DNA of 64,000 nucleotides, taken from positions 1 through 64,000 of the forward strand of contig DESZ01000009.1 of NCBI GenBank assembly GCA_002361485.1. Reading direction: 5' to 3'. Origin of the DNA: Cyanobacteria bacterium UBA3301. Its GTDB lineage: Bacteria; Cyanobacteriota; Vampirovibrionia; Gastranaerophilales; Gastranaerophilaceae. The notes beneath the pieces are model-generated. The model was given only the letters and a program-made list of their open reading frames with translations. It did not search any database and was not told where the DNA came from. The translations under genes were made by a program, and so were the position numbers. Shown in pieces: positions 27,446 to 35,660 of the stretch; positions within the stretch are counted from its first letter, which is position 1, and every line of letters starts with the position of its first letter.

Positions 27446-28159
27446 ATGGAATCGTTGCATGAAATAGGGATAAAATACAATACAGATAAAGCTTGGTCTC
27501 GAATTAATAAAAAAGGAGTAAAAGTCTATGGCCATAATTATTTAAAATATTATGAATTATTTTTGCAGTCCCTAAGGGAACATAAATTTACATTGGTTGA
27601 ATTGGGGTGTTATACCGGAGCCTCGTTAAAAATGTGGAAAGAATATTTTCCACATGCGAATATTGTGGGTGTAGATTTGGATGAAAGCTTAAAGAAGCTG
27701 GAAGAAGACAGAATATCTTTCATTTGTTGTGATGCAACATCTTCAGATTTGCCTGAGAAAATAGTTCATTATGGTCAGCATATAGAATGCATTATAGATG
27801 ATTGTTCGCATGCTTGGGGCGATCAGCGCAGAACTTTTGAAATGCTTTTCCCGATGTTGGCAGATGGCGGGTATTATATAATAGAAGATTTAGAGTGCGG
27901 TTCAATGGGTGCATATCCTGATTACCCGCCGAAAGTCTTAGACGCTCAGCCGTTTTGGGATTATGCAATTGACAGGGCAAGATATTTGAGAGTTTCTCGC
28001 AGAAGACATCCTGAGGAGAAAAGGCCATATTTCGACCAATTACCGCCGCATATCCAAGAAATTGAAAAATCTATAGATATGGCCGTGATAGTGCCGGGTG
28101 CAATAATTTTCAGAAAAGAATCACAAGAAAGGGCAAAGCAAGAATGCCAAATAATATAA
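27446..28159 (+). CDS. SAM-dependent methyltransferase of the MycE/TylF-like type
   Basis: A 238-residue class I methyltransferase. LHEIGIKYNTDKAWS opens the protein, and VELGCYTGASLKMWKEYFP (near 50-68) is the SAM-binding loop in the form seen in sugar O-methyltransferases of the macrocin/MycE group. IVGVDLDE follows, and CIIDDCSHAW carries the metal-binding Asp/His pattern. The ATG at 27446 has GAGGGTGAG upstream. It overlaps the next gene by 16 bases. It could methylate a surface sugar (inferred); the substrate is not known. Confidence 0.75.
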   Translation: MESLHEIGIKYNTDKAWSRINKKGVKVYGHNYLKYYELFLQSLREHKFTLVELGCYTGASLKMWKEYFPHANIVGVDLDESLKKLEEDRISFICCDATSSDLPEKIVHYGQHIECIIDDCSHAWGDQRRTFEMLFPMLADGGYYIIEDLECGSMGAYPDYPPKVLDAQPFWDYAIDRARYLRVSRRRHPEEKRPYFDQLPPHIQEIEKSIDMAVIVPGAIIFRKESQERAKQECQII

Positions 28160-29355
28160 CTTGTCCAAATTGCGGGCACCAAATTGATATAGAAAATTTA
28201 ATTCAGGCAGGTACAAAAGACGCTGTCAATAAAGAGCTTGAAAAAATGAAAGCTCAGCAAGCTGTTTTGCAGGAAAAATTTGAAAAAGAAAAACAGGAAG
28301 AAATCGAATCGATTTTAAAAGAACAAAAACAAAAAGCTCAAAAAAAAGAAGAAGATTTGCGAAAAAAAATTCTTGAAGAAGCGGAAGATGCATATAAGGA
28401 GCTTGAAAAAGAATTAAAAGAAAAATCAGAACAAGTAAAAGAACTAAACAGATTAAAAGTTGAAAAATCACGTCTGGAGCGCGAAAAGCTTGAATTGAAG
28501 GATGCTTTGCAGGCAGAAAATGAAAAAGAATTTAACCAACGACTGGTTGAAGAAAAACAAAAAATTCAGAAAAGTGCTGAAGAAAAATTTGAACTCCAAA
28601 TAGCAGAGTTAAATAAAAAATTAACGGATCAGATTGCTTTGACAGAAGAAATGCGCAAAAAACAAGAACAAGGCTCGATGCAGTTGCAAGGCGAAATCCA
28701 AGAATTAGCTATTGAAAAGTACTTAAAAGAGAATTTTAAGTATGATGAAATTCTTGAAATAAAAAAGGGTGATATGGGTGCGGACTCAATCCAAATAGTA
28801 AACACTCCATATAAGCAGAATTGCGGTTCAATTTATTATGAAAGTAAACGCACCAAAACTTTTTCAGAAAATTGGATTTCAAAATTCCGTGATGACATTC
28901 AATCGCGCGGAGCGGATATTGGCGTTCTTGTTACTGCGGTGTATCCGAAAGATATGACAAGAATGGGCTTTAAGGACGGAATTTATATATGTTCTTATGA
29001 AGAATTTAAAGCTTTATCTGGTATATTAAGGGATCTTATAATAAAAATAAGTGATACTAAAACATTACAAGAAAACAAACATGAAAAAAGCGCAATTTTG
29101 TACAATTATTTAACGGGTACAGAATTCAGATTTCAAATAGAGACTATTGTAAATGCATTTGTAAGTATGCAAACAGACTTGGAATCGGAAAAGCGTGCAA
29201 TGAATAAAATTTGGAAAAAACGTGAAAAAGAAATTCAAAATGTTCTATCCGCGACAACAGATATGTACGGCTCAATACAAGGAATTGCAGGCAGCGCGGT
29301 TAAGCCTGTTGAAGCATTGGAATTTCCGTTGTTAAGTGACAGTATTTCAGAATAA
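28144..29355 (+). CDS. DUF2130 coiled-coil protein
   Basis: A 403-residue protein: a CPNCGHQIDI zinc-knuckle-like start, a coiled coil of about 160 residues (Glu/Lys/Gln heptads, about 30-195), then the DUF2130 domain with EIKKGDMGADSIQIVNTP, GSIYYESKRTKTFSENWISKF (in parts) and RGADIGVLVTAVYPKDM. That core resembles a nuclease fold of the restriction-endonuclease type, with possible E and YESK/E-x-K residues. The family's function is not known. It is coupled to the upstream methyltransferase gene and followed after 4 bases by an Sfp-like gene. Confidence 0.82.
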   Translation: MPNNITCPNCGHQIDIENLIQAGTKDAVNKELEKMKAQQAVLQEKFEKEKQEEIESILKEQKQKAQKKEEDLRKKILEEAEDAYKELEKELKEKSEQVKELNRLKVEKSRLEREKLELKDALQAENEKEFNQRLVEEKQKIQKSAEEKFELQIAELNKKLTDQIALTEEMRKKQEQGSMQLQGEIQELAIEKYLKENFKYDEILEIKKGDMGADSIQIVNTPYKQNCGSIYYESKRTKTFSENWISKFRDDIQSRGADIGVLVTAVYPKDMTRMGFKDGIYICSYEEFKALSGILRDLIIKISDTKTLQENKHEKSAILYNYLTGTEFRFQIETIVNAFVSMQTDLESEKRAMNKIWKKREKEIQNVLSATTDMYGSIQGIAGSAVKPVEALEFPLLSDSISE

Positions 29356-29359
29356 ATAT

Positions 29360-29881
29360 ATGAAGATTTTTTATGCAAAAATAGAAAAATTATTATCCGA
29401 AGTCGGGATTGAAAAATTAAAAGAATATGCGCAAAATATTCAATATAAGTCTAAAAACAGATTTATAGAACATTGTGCGGGACGTTTTTTAGTGATTAAT
29501 GTCTGCAAAAATTTTTATAATATTGAAAATCCAAAAATTATTACAATAAATAAAAAACCAAAACTTGAAAATAATGAAATCTGTTTAAGTATAACTCATT
29601 CGAACGGCTATGTTATGGCGGTATTTGATGATGATTATTGCGCAATAGATTTGGAAAAAATAAGACCGGTGAATCTTGAAAAAATGTCTTTGCGATATAA
29701 TAAAAATTTCAAAACTTTAGATGAGTTTTTTATTTATTGGACGCAGTATGAGTGCAGTATAAAACAAAGCGGTAAAATCAATTTTTTGCAATCCGGCAAG
29801 TTGGAAAATGATTATATATATACTGTGTCATCTTCCAAAAATGATATAAAAAATATAAAAGCAGAGATGTTTTCTATATAA
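29360..29881 (+). CDS. Sfp-like 4'-phosphopantetheinyl transferase
   Basis: A 173-residue protein of the 4'-phosphopantetheinyl transferase superfamily, which moves phosphopantetheine from CoA to a carrier-protein serine. Visible motifs are LSITHSNGYVMAVF, CAIDLEKIRP (the metal-binding D-x-E) and FFIYWTQYECSIKQSG (the W-x-x-x-E-x-x-x-K helix). It is shorter and more divergent than Sfp (about 220 residues). The start at 29360 is 5 bases after the DUF2130 stop. The carrier protein is not in the window. Confidence 0.75.
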   Translation: MKIFYAKIEKLLSEVGIEKLKEYAQNIQYKSKNRFIEHCAGRFLVINVCKNFYNIENPKIITINKKPKLENNEICLSITHSNGYVMAVFDDDYCAIDLEKIRPVNLEKMSLRYNKNFKTLDEFFIYWTQYECSIKQSGKINFLQSGKLENDYIYTVSSSKNDIKNIKAEMFSI

Positions 29882-29917
29882 AAAAATACCTCGCACAACG
29901 TGTGAGGTATTTTTTTA
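29881..29917. terminator. Bidirectional terminator
   Basis: TACCTCGCAC pairs with GTGTGAGGTA (one G-T pair) around AAC, with A- and T-runs on both sides. It separates the convergent Sfp-like and winged-helix genes. Confidence 0.88.
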
Positions 29918-29933
29918 TAATTGGTTTTTTAAA

Positions 29934-30164
29934 CTAGCTTAATTGAACCGTAACTGATTTTGGTTTTTGAGTATAAGTAATTTTATCTTCTCTTGATAAC
30001 CAGCCTAAGCCCATATAAGTAAAGTTATCATCTAAATCCATATCTTTTCTCAATTTATTGATAGTAACTTCGCCTCTGCTTGAAAGGTAATTGTAAATTT
30101 TACCTGCTGATTCAATAATTTGTTGTTGCATTTCTTTTGATTCTCTTTTGCTGGATGTAAACAT
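29934..30164 (-). CDS. Winged helix-turn-helix protein (DUF2582-like)
   Basis: A 76-residue protein with a compact winged-helix fold: IIESAGKIYNYLSSRGEVTINKLRKD, then FTYMGLGWLSREDKITYTQ, a pattern seen in the DUF2582 family. The strongest ribosome site in the window region (AAAGGAGG, 8 bases before the ATG) suggests high expression. The gene is monocistronic, with a terminator on its 3' side. Function unknown; DNA binding is inferred from the fold. Confidence 0.8.
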   Translation of the reverse strand: MFTSSKRESKEMQQQIIESAGKIYNYLSSRGEVTINKLRKDMDLDDNFTYMGLGWLSREDKITYTQKPKSVTVQLS

Positions 30165-30515
30165 GTTTAAGCCTCCTTTTTTCTATAATTTTATCTTACT
30201 ACAATTTAAATATTAATCAATATTTAATTTAAATTTTTCTATAAAGCCTTGCAAATAGTGAGTTTTGCGACTTAATATTTCTAAACTATTTATTATAATA
30301 TTTACTAAAAAATAAAAAAATTCATCAAAATGGGTGATTTTTTCGAAAATTTTATAAAATTTAAAATTATTGAAATTTTTTGATTATAATTTATGCTGAA
30401 AACGGGGGTGAAATTTCGTATAATTTAAAATTAAAATCCTTACAGTATCTGGGATATAGGTTGTATATCTCTTTATAATTGTATCATCTCGAAAATCTTA
30501 AAAAATAAATAAATT
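30165..30515. other. AT-rich gene-free stretch
   Basis: 350 bases with no open frame of note and many A/T runs. The promoter of the winged-helix gene should lie in its left part. No tRNA, clear terminator stem or conserved riboswitch core was recognised; GAAAACGGGGGTGAAATTTCG near 30400 is the only GC-rich island. Confidence 0.4.
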
Positions 30516-30947
30516 TTAATTTCTTTTTAATATAATTGTGTTATTTTTTTTAGCAAGTTGTTTTTTTAAATTTTTAATGGCATAGTCAACTTCATCTTTT
30601 TCATAATAGTATGTTGAAAATACTATTATTCGATTATTATTTTTATCGATAAAAGTTAAAAAGTATGAGGTATAACCTTTTGCATAACGGTTTCCTTTTA
30701 CGCTTTGCGGAATGTATGTTACGTCTTTTATGTCTGACATGTTAATTAGTTTCTTTTTATATTTAAGTCCGGCAAAATTTGTTTTTTGTACGTAACATTT
30801 ATCTTTTTGGGCATCGCAAACAAGTGTTTCTTGCTTAAAAGTTGTAAACATACCCAGAGCAAGTCCGATTATTATCAAGCCTGCAACCAGTAATCCTACA
30901 AGATTGTTTTTACCTTTATTAAATTCTTCGTATGAAATTTCGTCCAT
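30516..30947 (-). CDS. Small membrane protein with a PH-like soluble domain
   Basis: A 143-residue protein with one membrane helix (NLVGLLVAGLIIIGLALGMF, about 15-34) and a C-terminal domain of alternating strands (TLVCDAQKDKCYVQKTNF, INMSDIKDVTYIP, FLTFIDKNNNRIIVF). The strand pattern is like bacterial PH/YcxB-type domains, but this is tentative. The two cysteines in CDAQKDKC could pair. It is divergent from the phosphatase gene. No specific role can be assigned. Confidence 0.7.
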   Translation of the reverse strand: MDEISYEEFNKGKNNLVGLLVAGLIIIGLALGMFTTFKQETLVCDAQKDKCYVQKTNFAGLKYKKKLINMSDIKDVTYIPQSVKGNRYAKGYTSYFLTFIDKNNNRIIVFSTYYYEKDEVDYAIKNLKKQLAKKNNTIILKRN

Positions 30948-31021
30948 TTAATTTACCTAAATTCTTAATTATAATCTATCATAAATTGAATATTATTGTA
31001 TAATATTTTTGAGGGATTTTT

Positions 31022-31678
31022 ATGATAAAAAATATTATTTTTGATTTGGACGGAACATTATTAAATACATTAGAGGATTTAACGGATAGTGTAAATTTCG
31101 CATTAAAAGAGTACAATTTCCCGTTAAAAACATCTGAACAGGTTAAAGAAGCCGTAGGTGACGGGGTTTATAAATTGTGTGAAAGGATTATTCCGTCAGG
31201 TGCGGATAATCCGTTATTTGGCGAGATAGTTGACACTTTCAAACGAAATTATAAGGAAAACATGTGTAATAAAACATCTCCTTATGGGGGCATAATTCCT
31301 CTCTTGAATGATTTAAAATCTGCAGGTTATAAAACTGCAGTTGTATCAAACAAGTTTGATTCTGCCGTTCGGGCATTATGCGAAAAATATTTTGGCGGAT
31401 TAATTGATTTTGCAGCAGGAGAGAATGAATATTTCGGAATAAAGCGTAAACCTGCACCTGATACAGTCCTGAGTGTGATGAAGGAATTTGGCGCAAATAT
31501 TGCGGATACTGTTTATGTCGGTGATTCGGAAGTTGATATACAAACTGCGCAGAATGCAAAAATCCCTTGTATTAGCGTGGCGTGGGGGTTTAAAAATTAT
31601 GACTTTTTACTCAAAAACGGTGCTAAAATAATTGTTCGTGCACCTTATGAAATTTTTGATATCCTAAAAAATATGTAA
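31022..31678 (+). CDS. gph: HAD-family phosphatase, phosphoglycolate phosphatase-like
   Basis: A 218-residue HAD hydrolase. Motif I is FDLDGTLLNT at the N-terminus with nucleophile Asp, motif II is AVVSNKFD, motif III lysine is in KRKPAPDTVL and motif IV is YVGDSEVDIQTA. The cap is the small helical type of the Gph/PGP group. GAGGGA precedes the ATG. Phosphoglycolate is the most common substrate of this subgroup, but other small phosphates are possible. It precedes a DAHP synthase gene on the same strand by 66 bases. Confidence 0.85.
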   Translation: MIKNIIFDLDGTLLNTLEDLTDSVNFALKEYNFPLKTSEQVKEAVGDGVYKLCERIIPSGADNPLFGEIVDTFKRNYKENMCNKTSPYGGIIPLLNDLKSAGYKTAVVSNKFDSAVRALCEKYFGGLIDFAAGENEYFGIKRKPAPDTVLSVMKEFGANIADTVYVGDSEVDIQTAQNAKIPCISVAWGFKNYDFLLKNGAKIIVRAPYEIFDILKNM

Positions 31679-31744
31679 TTATTGATTATTTTTTTTCTAT
31701 TTTTTATAATCGTATTTGTAAGACCATAACGAGGATAAATAAAT

Positions 31745-32794
31745 ATGATTATAATTATGGAAAAAACGGCTACGGCCGAAAATATACAAGGCGTAATAAA
31801 TATATTAAAAGAACACGGATTTCGTGCAATATTACACGAAGGTGCAGTTCATACGGTTATAGACGCTTTAGGTGATAAAACAACTCTTTCTCCTGACAGA
31901 TTGGAAGCAATGGAAGGTGTAAGTCAGGTAAAATTAATAAGACAACCTTACCGAATGGCTTCGCGTGACAGAAAACCGGAAGACACGGTAATAGAGTTTG
32001 AAAACGGTGTAAAAGTCGGCGGTAATAATCGTCCTGTATTTATGGTTGGGCCTTGCTCCGTTGAAGATGATTACGAAGGCTTGCTAAATGTTGCTATTGC
32101 AGCAAAAGAGATGGGTTGCCAATTCTTAAGGGGCGGAGCTTTCAAACCGAGAACCTCGCCTTATGATTTTGACGGATTAGGTGAAAAGGCTCTTCAATAT
32201 CTTGCAAAAGCTAAAGAAGAAACGGGATTGCTTGTTGTAACAGAATTGATGGATGCTACGGATTTGGATTTGGTTTGTAAATATGCAGATTTAATTCAAA
32301 TCGGTGCAAGAAATATGCAAAATTTCAGGTTATTAAAAGCTGTCGGAAAATGTAATAAACCGATAATTCTCAAGCGCGGACCTGCTGCAACTATTCAGGA
32401 ATTTTTGCTTGCTGCCGAACATATTATGTATAACGGAAACGAACGTGTTATATTATGTGAACGCGGGGTCAAAGGTTTTGACAGTTCCTTTACAAGAAAT
32501 GTTTTGGATATTTCGGCAATTCCTGTAATTAAAAAGTATTCCCATTTACCGATAATTGTTGACCCGAGTCATGGCACCGGTCAAAGATATTTAATAGAGC
32601 CTATGGCAAAGGCTGGCCTTGTAGCCGGGGCGGACGGTGTTATGGTTGAAGTGCACAATAACCCTGCAAAAGCGTTGTCTGATGGAAAACAGAGTTTATC
32701 AATTCCGCAATTTAAAGAAGTGTTTTCAAAGTTAAATTCTTTAATAGACATTTTGCATCTTGAAAATTCTAATTCTCCTGTAAATGTTGAGTAG
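31745..32794 (+). CDS. aroF: 3-deoxy-7-phosphoheptulonate (DAHP) synthase, type I-beta
   Basis: A 349-residue enzyme for the first step of aromatic amino-acid synthesis, condensing PEP and erythrose-4-phosphate. An N-terminal ferredoxin-like regulatory domain (about 1-75) precedes the TIM barrel, as in the Thermotoga-type I-beta enzymes that are inhibited by Tyr/Phe. Catalytic blocks include FMVGPCSVED, FKPRTSPYDFDGLG, LKRGPAATIQEF and DPSHGTGQR. GAGG lies 10 bases before the ATG; an in-frame ATG at 31757 is an alternative. Confidence 0.94.
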   Translation: MIIIMEKTATAENIQGVINILKEHGFRAILHEGAVHTVIDALGDKTTLSPDRLEAMEGVSQVKLIRQPYRMASRDRKPEDTVIEFENGVKVGGNNRPVFMVGPCSVEDDYEGLLNVAIAAKEMGCQFLRGGAFKPRTSPYDFDGLGEKALQYLAKAKEETGLLVVTELMDATDLDLVCKYADLIQIGARNMQNFRLLKAVGKCNKPIILKRGPAATIQEFLLAAEHIMYNGNERVILCERGVKGFDSSFTRNVLDISAIPVIKKYSHLPIIVDPSHGTGQRYLIEPMAKAGLVAGADGVMVEVHNNPAKALSDGKQSLSIPQFKEVFSKLNSLIDILHLENSNSPVNVE

Positions 32795-32881
32795 CTGCTT
32801 AATAAATCTTTATAAACTGTCAAAAATTTTACATAAATGTTTTTTATTAAAATATAGTGATGAAGTGTGTGGAGGTTATTT

Positions 32882-33343
32882 ATGGTCACAACACAAGCGA
32901 TATGTAATAATTGTGAAACAGAAAGAAGCTCAGTCAACAGATTTAATAGTAGATATGCAGCTCAAAAATATAGCCGCGAGATGAATTATTGTCCTATTCA
33001 TAAAAGTGATACTTTTGAGAAAACGCCAGAATCGCAGCAGATGATGTTTACTGCCAATGAAAAATCTGCCAAAAATAAAAAAGAACGACATTTCTTCAAA
33101 GCTTTAGCTTCCTTATTTATAACAGGGGGCGGACAAATACTAGATGGCCGATTTGGTGATGGTATAAAGCAGAATTTGTTATCAGCAGCAATATCCTTGG
33201 GCGGATATTTTGGCTCGGTAATGTTGAGTGCAAAAGGTAAATTACCGTTAGCCATGGTTGTATCAACAGGTGCAACTGTCGCATTTGCTGCAAATAAAAT
33301 ACATTCAATAATAGATGCATATCGCGGTGGTGATAAAGACTAA
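32882..33343 (+). CDS. Small zinc-binding membrane protein
   Basis: A 153-residue protein. The N-terminus has a CNNCE knuckle and a later YCPIH, which may together bind zinc. The C-terminal half is hydrophobic with two or three helices (FFKALASLFITGGGQILDGRFGDG, LLSAAISLGGYFGSVML, LAMVVSTGATVAFAA). The GGGQ-DGRFGDGIKQ loop resembles TM2-type membrane proteins. The ATG at 32882 follows GTGGAGG at good spacing. Function unknown. Confidence 0.72.
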   Translation: MVTTQAICNNCETERSSVNRFNSRYAAQKYSREMNYCPIHKSDTFEKTPESQQMMFTANEKSAKNKKERHFFKALASLFITGGGQILDGRFGDGIKQNLLSAAISLGGYFGSVMLSAKGKLPLAMVVSTGATVAFAANKIHSIIDAYRGGDKD

Positions 33344-33366
33344 GATGGTTTATCCGTAAATAAATA

Positions 33367-33412
33367 CTAAAAAGGTTGGAGTTTATTACTTCAGCCTTTT
33401 TTAGTTGTTTTC
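33367..33412 (+). terminator. Terminator
   Basis: AAAAAGGTTGGAG pairs with CTTCAGCCTTTTT (two G-T pairs) around TTTATTA, followed by a T-rich run, 25 bases after the preceding stop codon. Confidence 0.82.
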
Positions 33413-33446
33413 AGGGTTAATGCCAAAGTTTGTTTACATTTACCCC

Positions 33447-33464
33447 CGGCGGTAACGGGAATTG
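33447..33464 (-). repeat. Detached copy of the tRNA-Glu 3' tail
   Basis: Eighteen bases identical to 33658-33675, the T-loop to acceptor part of tRNA-Glu, lie 211 bases further along in the tRNA's direction. On the outer side the encoded CCA is replaced by GGGG; on the inner side the match stops in the T-loop and GTCTTGAG begins. Confidence 0.82.
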
Positions 33465-33621
33465 TCTTGAGTCGCTCGCAATAAACGGCATTTTGCATTT
33501 TGGCTTTCGTGCCATAAGGCACAGCCAAAATCTGCTTCAGCCTCTGCTCGCTCCTCGCTGAACCCATAATACAAGCCTATCGGCTTGTGCGGGTTCTCAA
33601 ATTGCCACGATACAATTAGCC
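33465..33621 (-). repeat. tRNA-tail element body next to tRNA-Glu
   Basis: On the minus strand this runs: terminator, GAACCC/GGGTTC arms (33560-33596) around an ACAAGCCgataGGCTTGT hairpin, GCGAGCAGAGG, CAGATTTTG, a GTGCC/GGCAC hairpin, CGTTTATTGCGAG and CTCAAGACA, then the tail copy. Order and orientation match unit 2 of the tRNA-Gln array, although the host tRNA is different. Confidence 0.8.
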
Positions 33622-33655
33622 ATAAAAAAAAGAGTCATAAAGACTCTTTTTTTAT
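33622..33655. terminator. Terminator of tRNA-Glu
   Basis: AAAAAAAGAGTC pairs with GACTCTTTTTTT around ATAAA, directly beyond the tRNA 3' end on the minus strand. Confidence 0.88.
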
Positions 33656-33729
33656 GGCGGCGGTAACGGGAATTGAACCCGTGTTTGCAGAATGAGAATC
33701 TGCCGTCCTAACCACTAGACGATACCGCT
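33655..33729 (-). tRNA. tRNA-Glu (anticodon CUC)
   Basis: The cloverleaf has the acceptor strand AGCGGTA with TACCGCC, D stem GTCT/GGAC, anticodon stem GCAGA/TCTGC around TTCTCAT (anticodon CTC), T arm ACGGG-TTCAATT-CCCGT, discriminator G and an encoded CCA. The first acceptor pair would be A1-C72, a mismatch, so either the 5' end differs or the gene is decaying. It reads GAG only. Confidence 0.9.
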
Positions 33730-33796
33730 TTGTATTTATATAATATCACAAAAATATTTTTGTTTAAGATATAATTTTCTTGAAAGAGAGATTAGT

Positions 33797-35620
33797 ATGA
33801 ACAAGAACGATTCTATTAAAAAGATATATTCGCTTTGTGAACATGATTATAATTTTGAAAATGAAAAAGAGTTAAAGGAACTTTTAGCCCCCTATAAAGA
33901 AGGGGCTATAGGTATTGCTCAGCTAAATCCGATTGTTGGGAATTTGGAATACAATGCAAAGAAAATACTAAAGTATATAAAGCATGCACAAAATATAGGG
34001 TTGGATCTGGTTGTTTTCCCTGAGTTGGCATTAGTCGGCTATCCTTTCGGGGATATACTTAACAGGTATCCGAATTTTGCAGATGAAAATATTAAATGGT
34101 TGAATCAAATTGCCAAAATGACAGAGAAAACGGCCGCATTTGTCGGATTTGTTGATTTTGACACAGAAAATAAAGATAAAATTTGCAGTTCAATTGCGAT
34201 TTTACAAAACGGCGTAATACAAAAAATTATTAAAAAATCTGACAAAAATGCATCAGTCGTTATAAACAACAAAAAATATCTGATTGTTTCAGGTGATAAT
34301 GGTTTAGAAAACATTGATCGTAATTGTGATGTCATTATAAACTGTTGCGCTTCAATTGCAAGTGAAAATTATAATCAATTCCAAATATTATCATTGTTAT
34401 CAAAAAAATATTCCACTCCGATTGTTCGCGTAAATCAGGTCGGCGCAATTGATAATTTTTCTTTTGACGGAGCGAGTGTTGTATTTGATAAGAATGGAGA
34501 AGTTCAAGCTTTTGCAAAAACTTTTGAAGAACAATTTTTTATTGTTAACCCTGATAATAATTTAGGTAAAATATATCAATCAACTGAAATGTATAATCAG
34601 TGCCATCAAAAGGATGAAGCTTTTTCGCTTGATTATGAAAAGGATTTGGAAAGAACTTATAAAACTGTTATTCAGGGAATAAAAGATTATTTTTGTAAGA
34701 ACGGTTTTAAACGTGCAGTTTTAGGTCTGTCAGGCGGGCTTGATTCTACTGTGTGTGCGGTGTTGTTAGCGGATGCTTTAGGTGCCGAAAACGTTTTTGG
34801 AATAAGTATGCCGTCGAAAATTACTTCAAATGAGAGCAAAACTGATGCGCAGCAGCTTGCGCAAAATTTAGGTATAAATTTTGCGACGTTGCCGATAAAA
34901 GATATTGTTGAATCAGCAAATACGAGTCTGCAAGGATTGTTTAGTAATATAGAATCTAGATGGAGCGGGCGATACAAAGAATCATATACAATGGATAATA
35001 TTCAAGCTCGCTCAAGGGCGGTAATTTTATGGGGAGTCAGCAATGAATTTGACAGTTGTTTACCTATTGCAACATCTGATAAATCAGAAGCTTATATGGG
35101 TTATGCTACGATAAACGGTGATATGTCGGGCGGTTTTGCACCTATCGCAGATATTACAAAAACAAAGCTTTTTGCGCTTGCACGCTGGTTAAATAAAAAT
35201 AGAGAAGTGAAAAATGCAATTCCTGAAAGTATTATATTAAAACGTCCGGGAGCAGAGCTTGCAATAGATCCTAATACCGGAAAACCTTTGTGCGCAGAAG
35301 ATGCTCTTATGCCTTATGAATTTATGGACGAAGTGATTTGGCGAATTGAAAATAAAAAAGAGTGTTACGAAGATATGCTGAGTTCGGAATTTATGTATGA
35401 GCGCGCTCATAAAATATCCAAAGAGCAAAAGATTTTGTGGCTTGATAAATTTTATAAACGAATGAATGTTGCGCTTTATAAATGGTCAATATTACCGCCT
35501 TCGATTAATGTTGACTCAGACATATCTGAAAAAGTTGAATATAAAAAGCCTATAATTTCTTCAAAAATAAATTTTCAATCTCGTACTGAAGAAGAGATAA
35601 GAGCAAATTTAAATAGCTGA
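33797..35620 (+). CDS. nadE: NAD synthetase with a degenerate glutaminase domain
   Basis: A 607-residue NadE, last step of NAD synthesis. The C-terminal synthetase domain is intact: LSGGLDSTVCAVL (PP-loop), SDKSEAYMGYATINGDMSGGFAP, SIILKRPGAEL. The N-terminal nitrilase-type domain keeps the glutamate (VVFPELALVGYP). It appears to lack the LPxYxVFDE loop with the catalytic lysine, and where GLLICEDLW normally holds the catalytic cysteine it reads KYLIVSGDNGL. The enzyme may therefore use free ammonia rather than glutamine. This is a reading by eye and needs an alignment. A GAGAG site precedes the ATG. Confidence 0.88.
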   Translation: MNKNDSIKKIYSLCEHDYNFENEKELKELLAPYKEGAIGIAQLNPIVGNLEYNAKKILKYIKHAQNIGLDLVVFPELALVGYPFGDILNRYPNFADENIKWLNQIAKMTEKTAAFVGFVDFDTENKDKICSSIAILQNGVIQKIIKKSDKNASVVINNKKYLIVSGDNGLENIDRNCDVIINCCASIASENYNQFQILSLLSKKYSTPIVRVNQVGAIDNFSFDGASVVFDKNGEVQAFAKTFEEQFFIVNPDNNLGKIYQSTEMYNQCHQKDEAFSLDYEKDLERTYKTVIQGIKDYFCKNGFKRAVLGLSGGLDSTVCAVLLADALGAENVFGISMPSKITSNESKTDAQQLAQNLGINFATLPIKDIVESANTSLQGLFSNIESRWSGRYKESYTMDNIQARSRAVILWGVSNEFDSCLPIATSDKSEAYMGYATINGDMSGGFAPIADITKTKLFALARWLNKNREVKNAIPESIILKRPGAELAIDPNTGKPLCAEDALMPYEFMDEVIWRIENKKECYEDMLSSEFMYERAHKISKEQKILWLDKFYKRMNVALYKWSILPPSINVDSDISEKVEYKKPIISSKINFQSRTEEEIRANLNS

Positions 35621-35660
35621 TGAGGTAGTCTTTTTTTTGAAAATCAGTATAATATATAAT

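Noticed and set aside
30165..30515. A riboswitch or small RNA in the 350-base gap
   Set aside because: No conserved core or stable GC-rich stem could be found by eye; the AT-rich sequence alone is not evidence.
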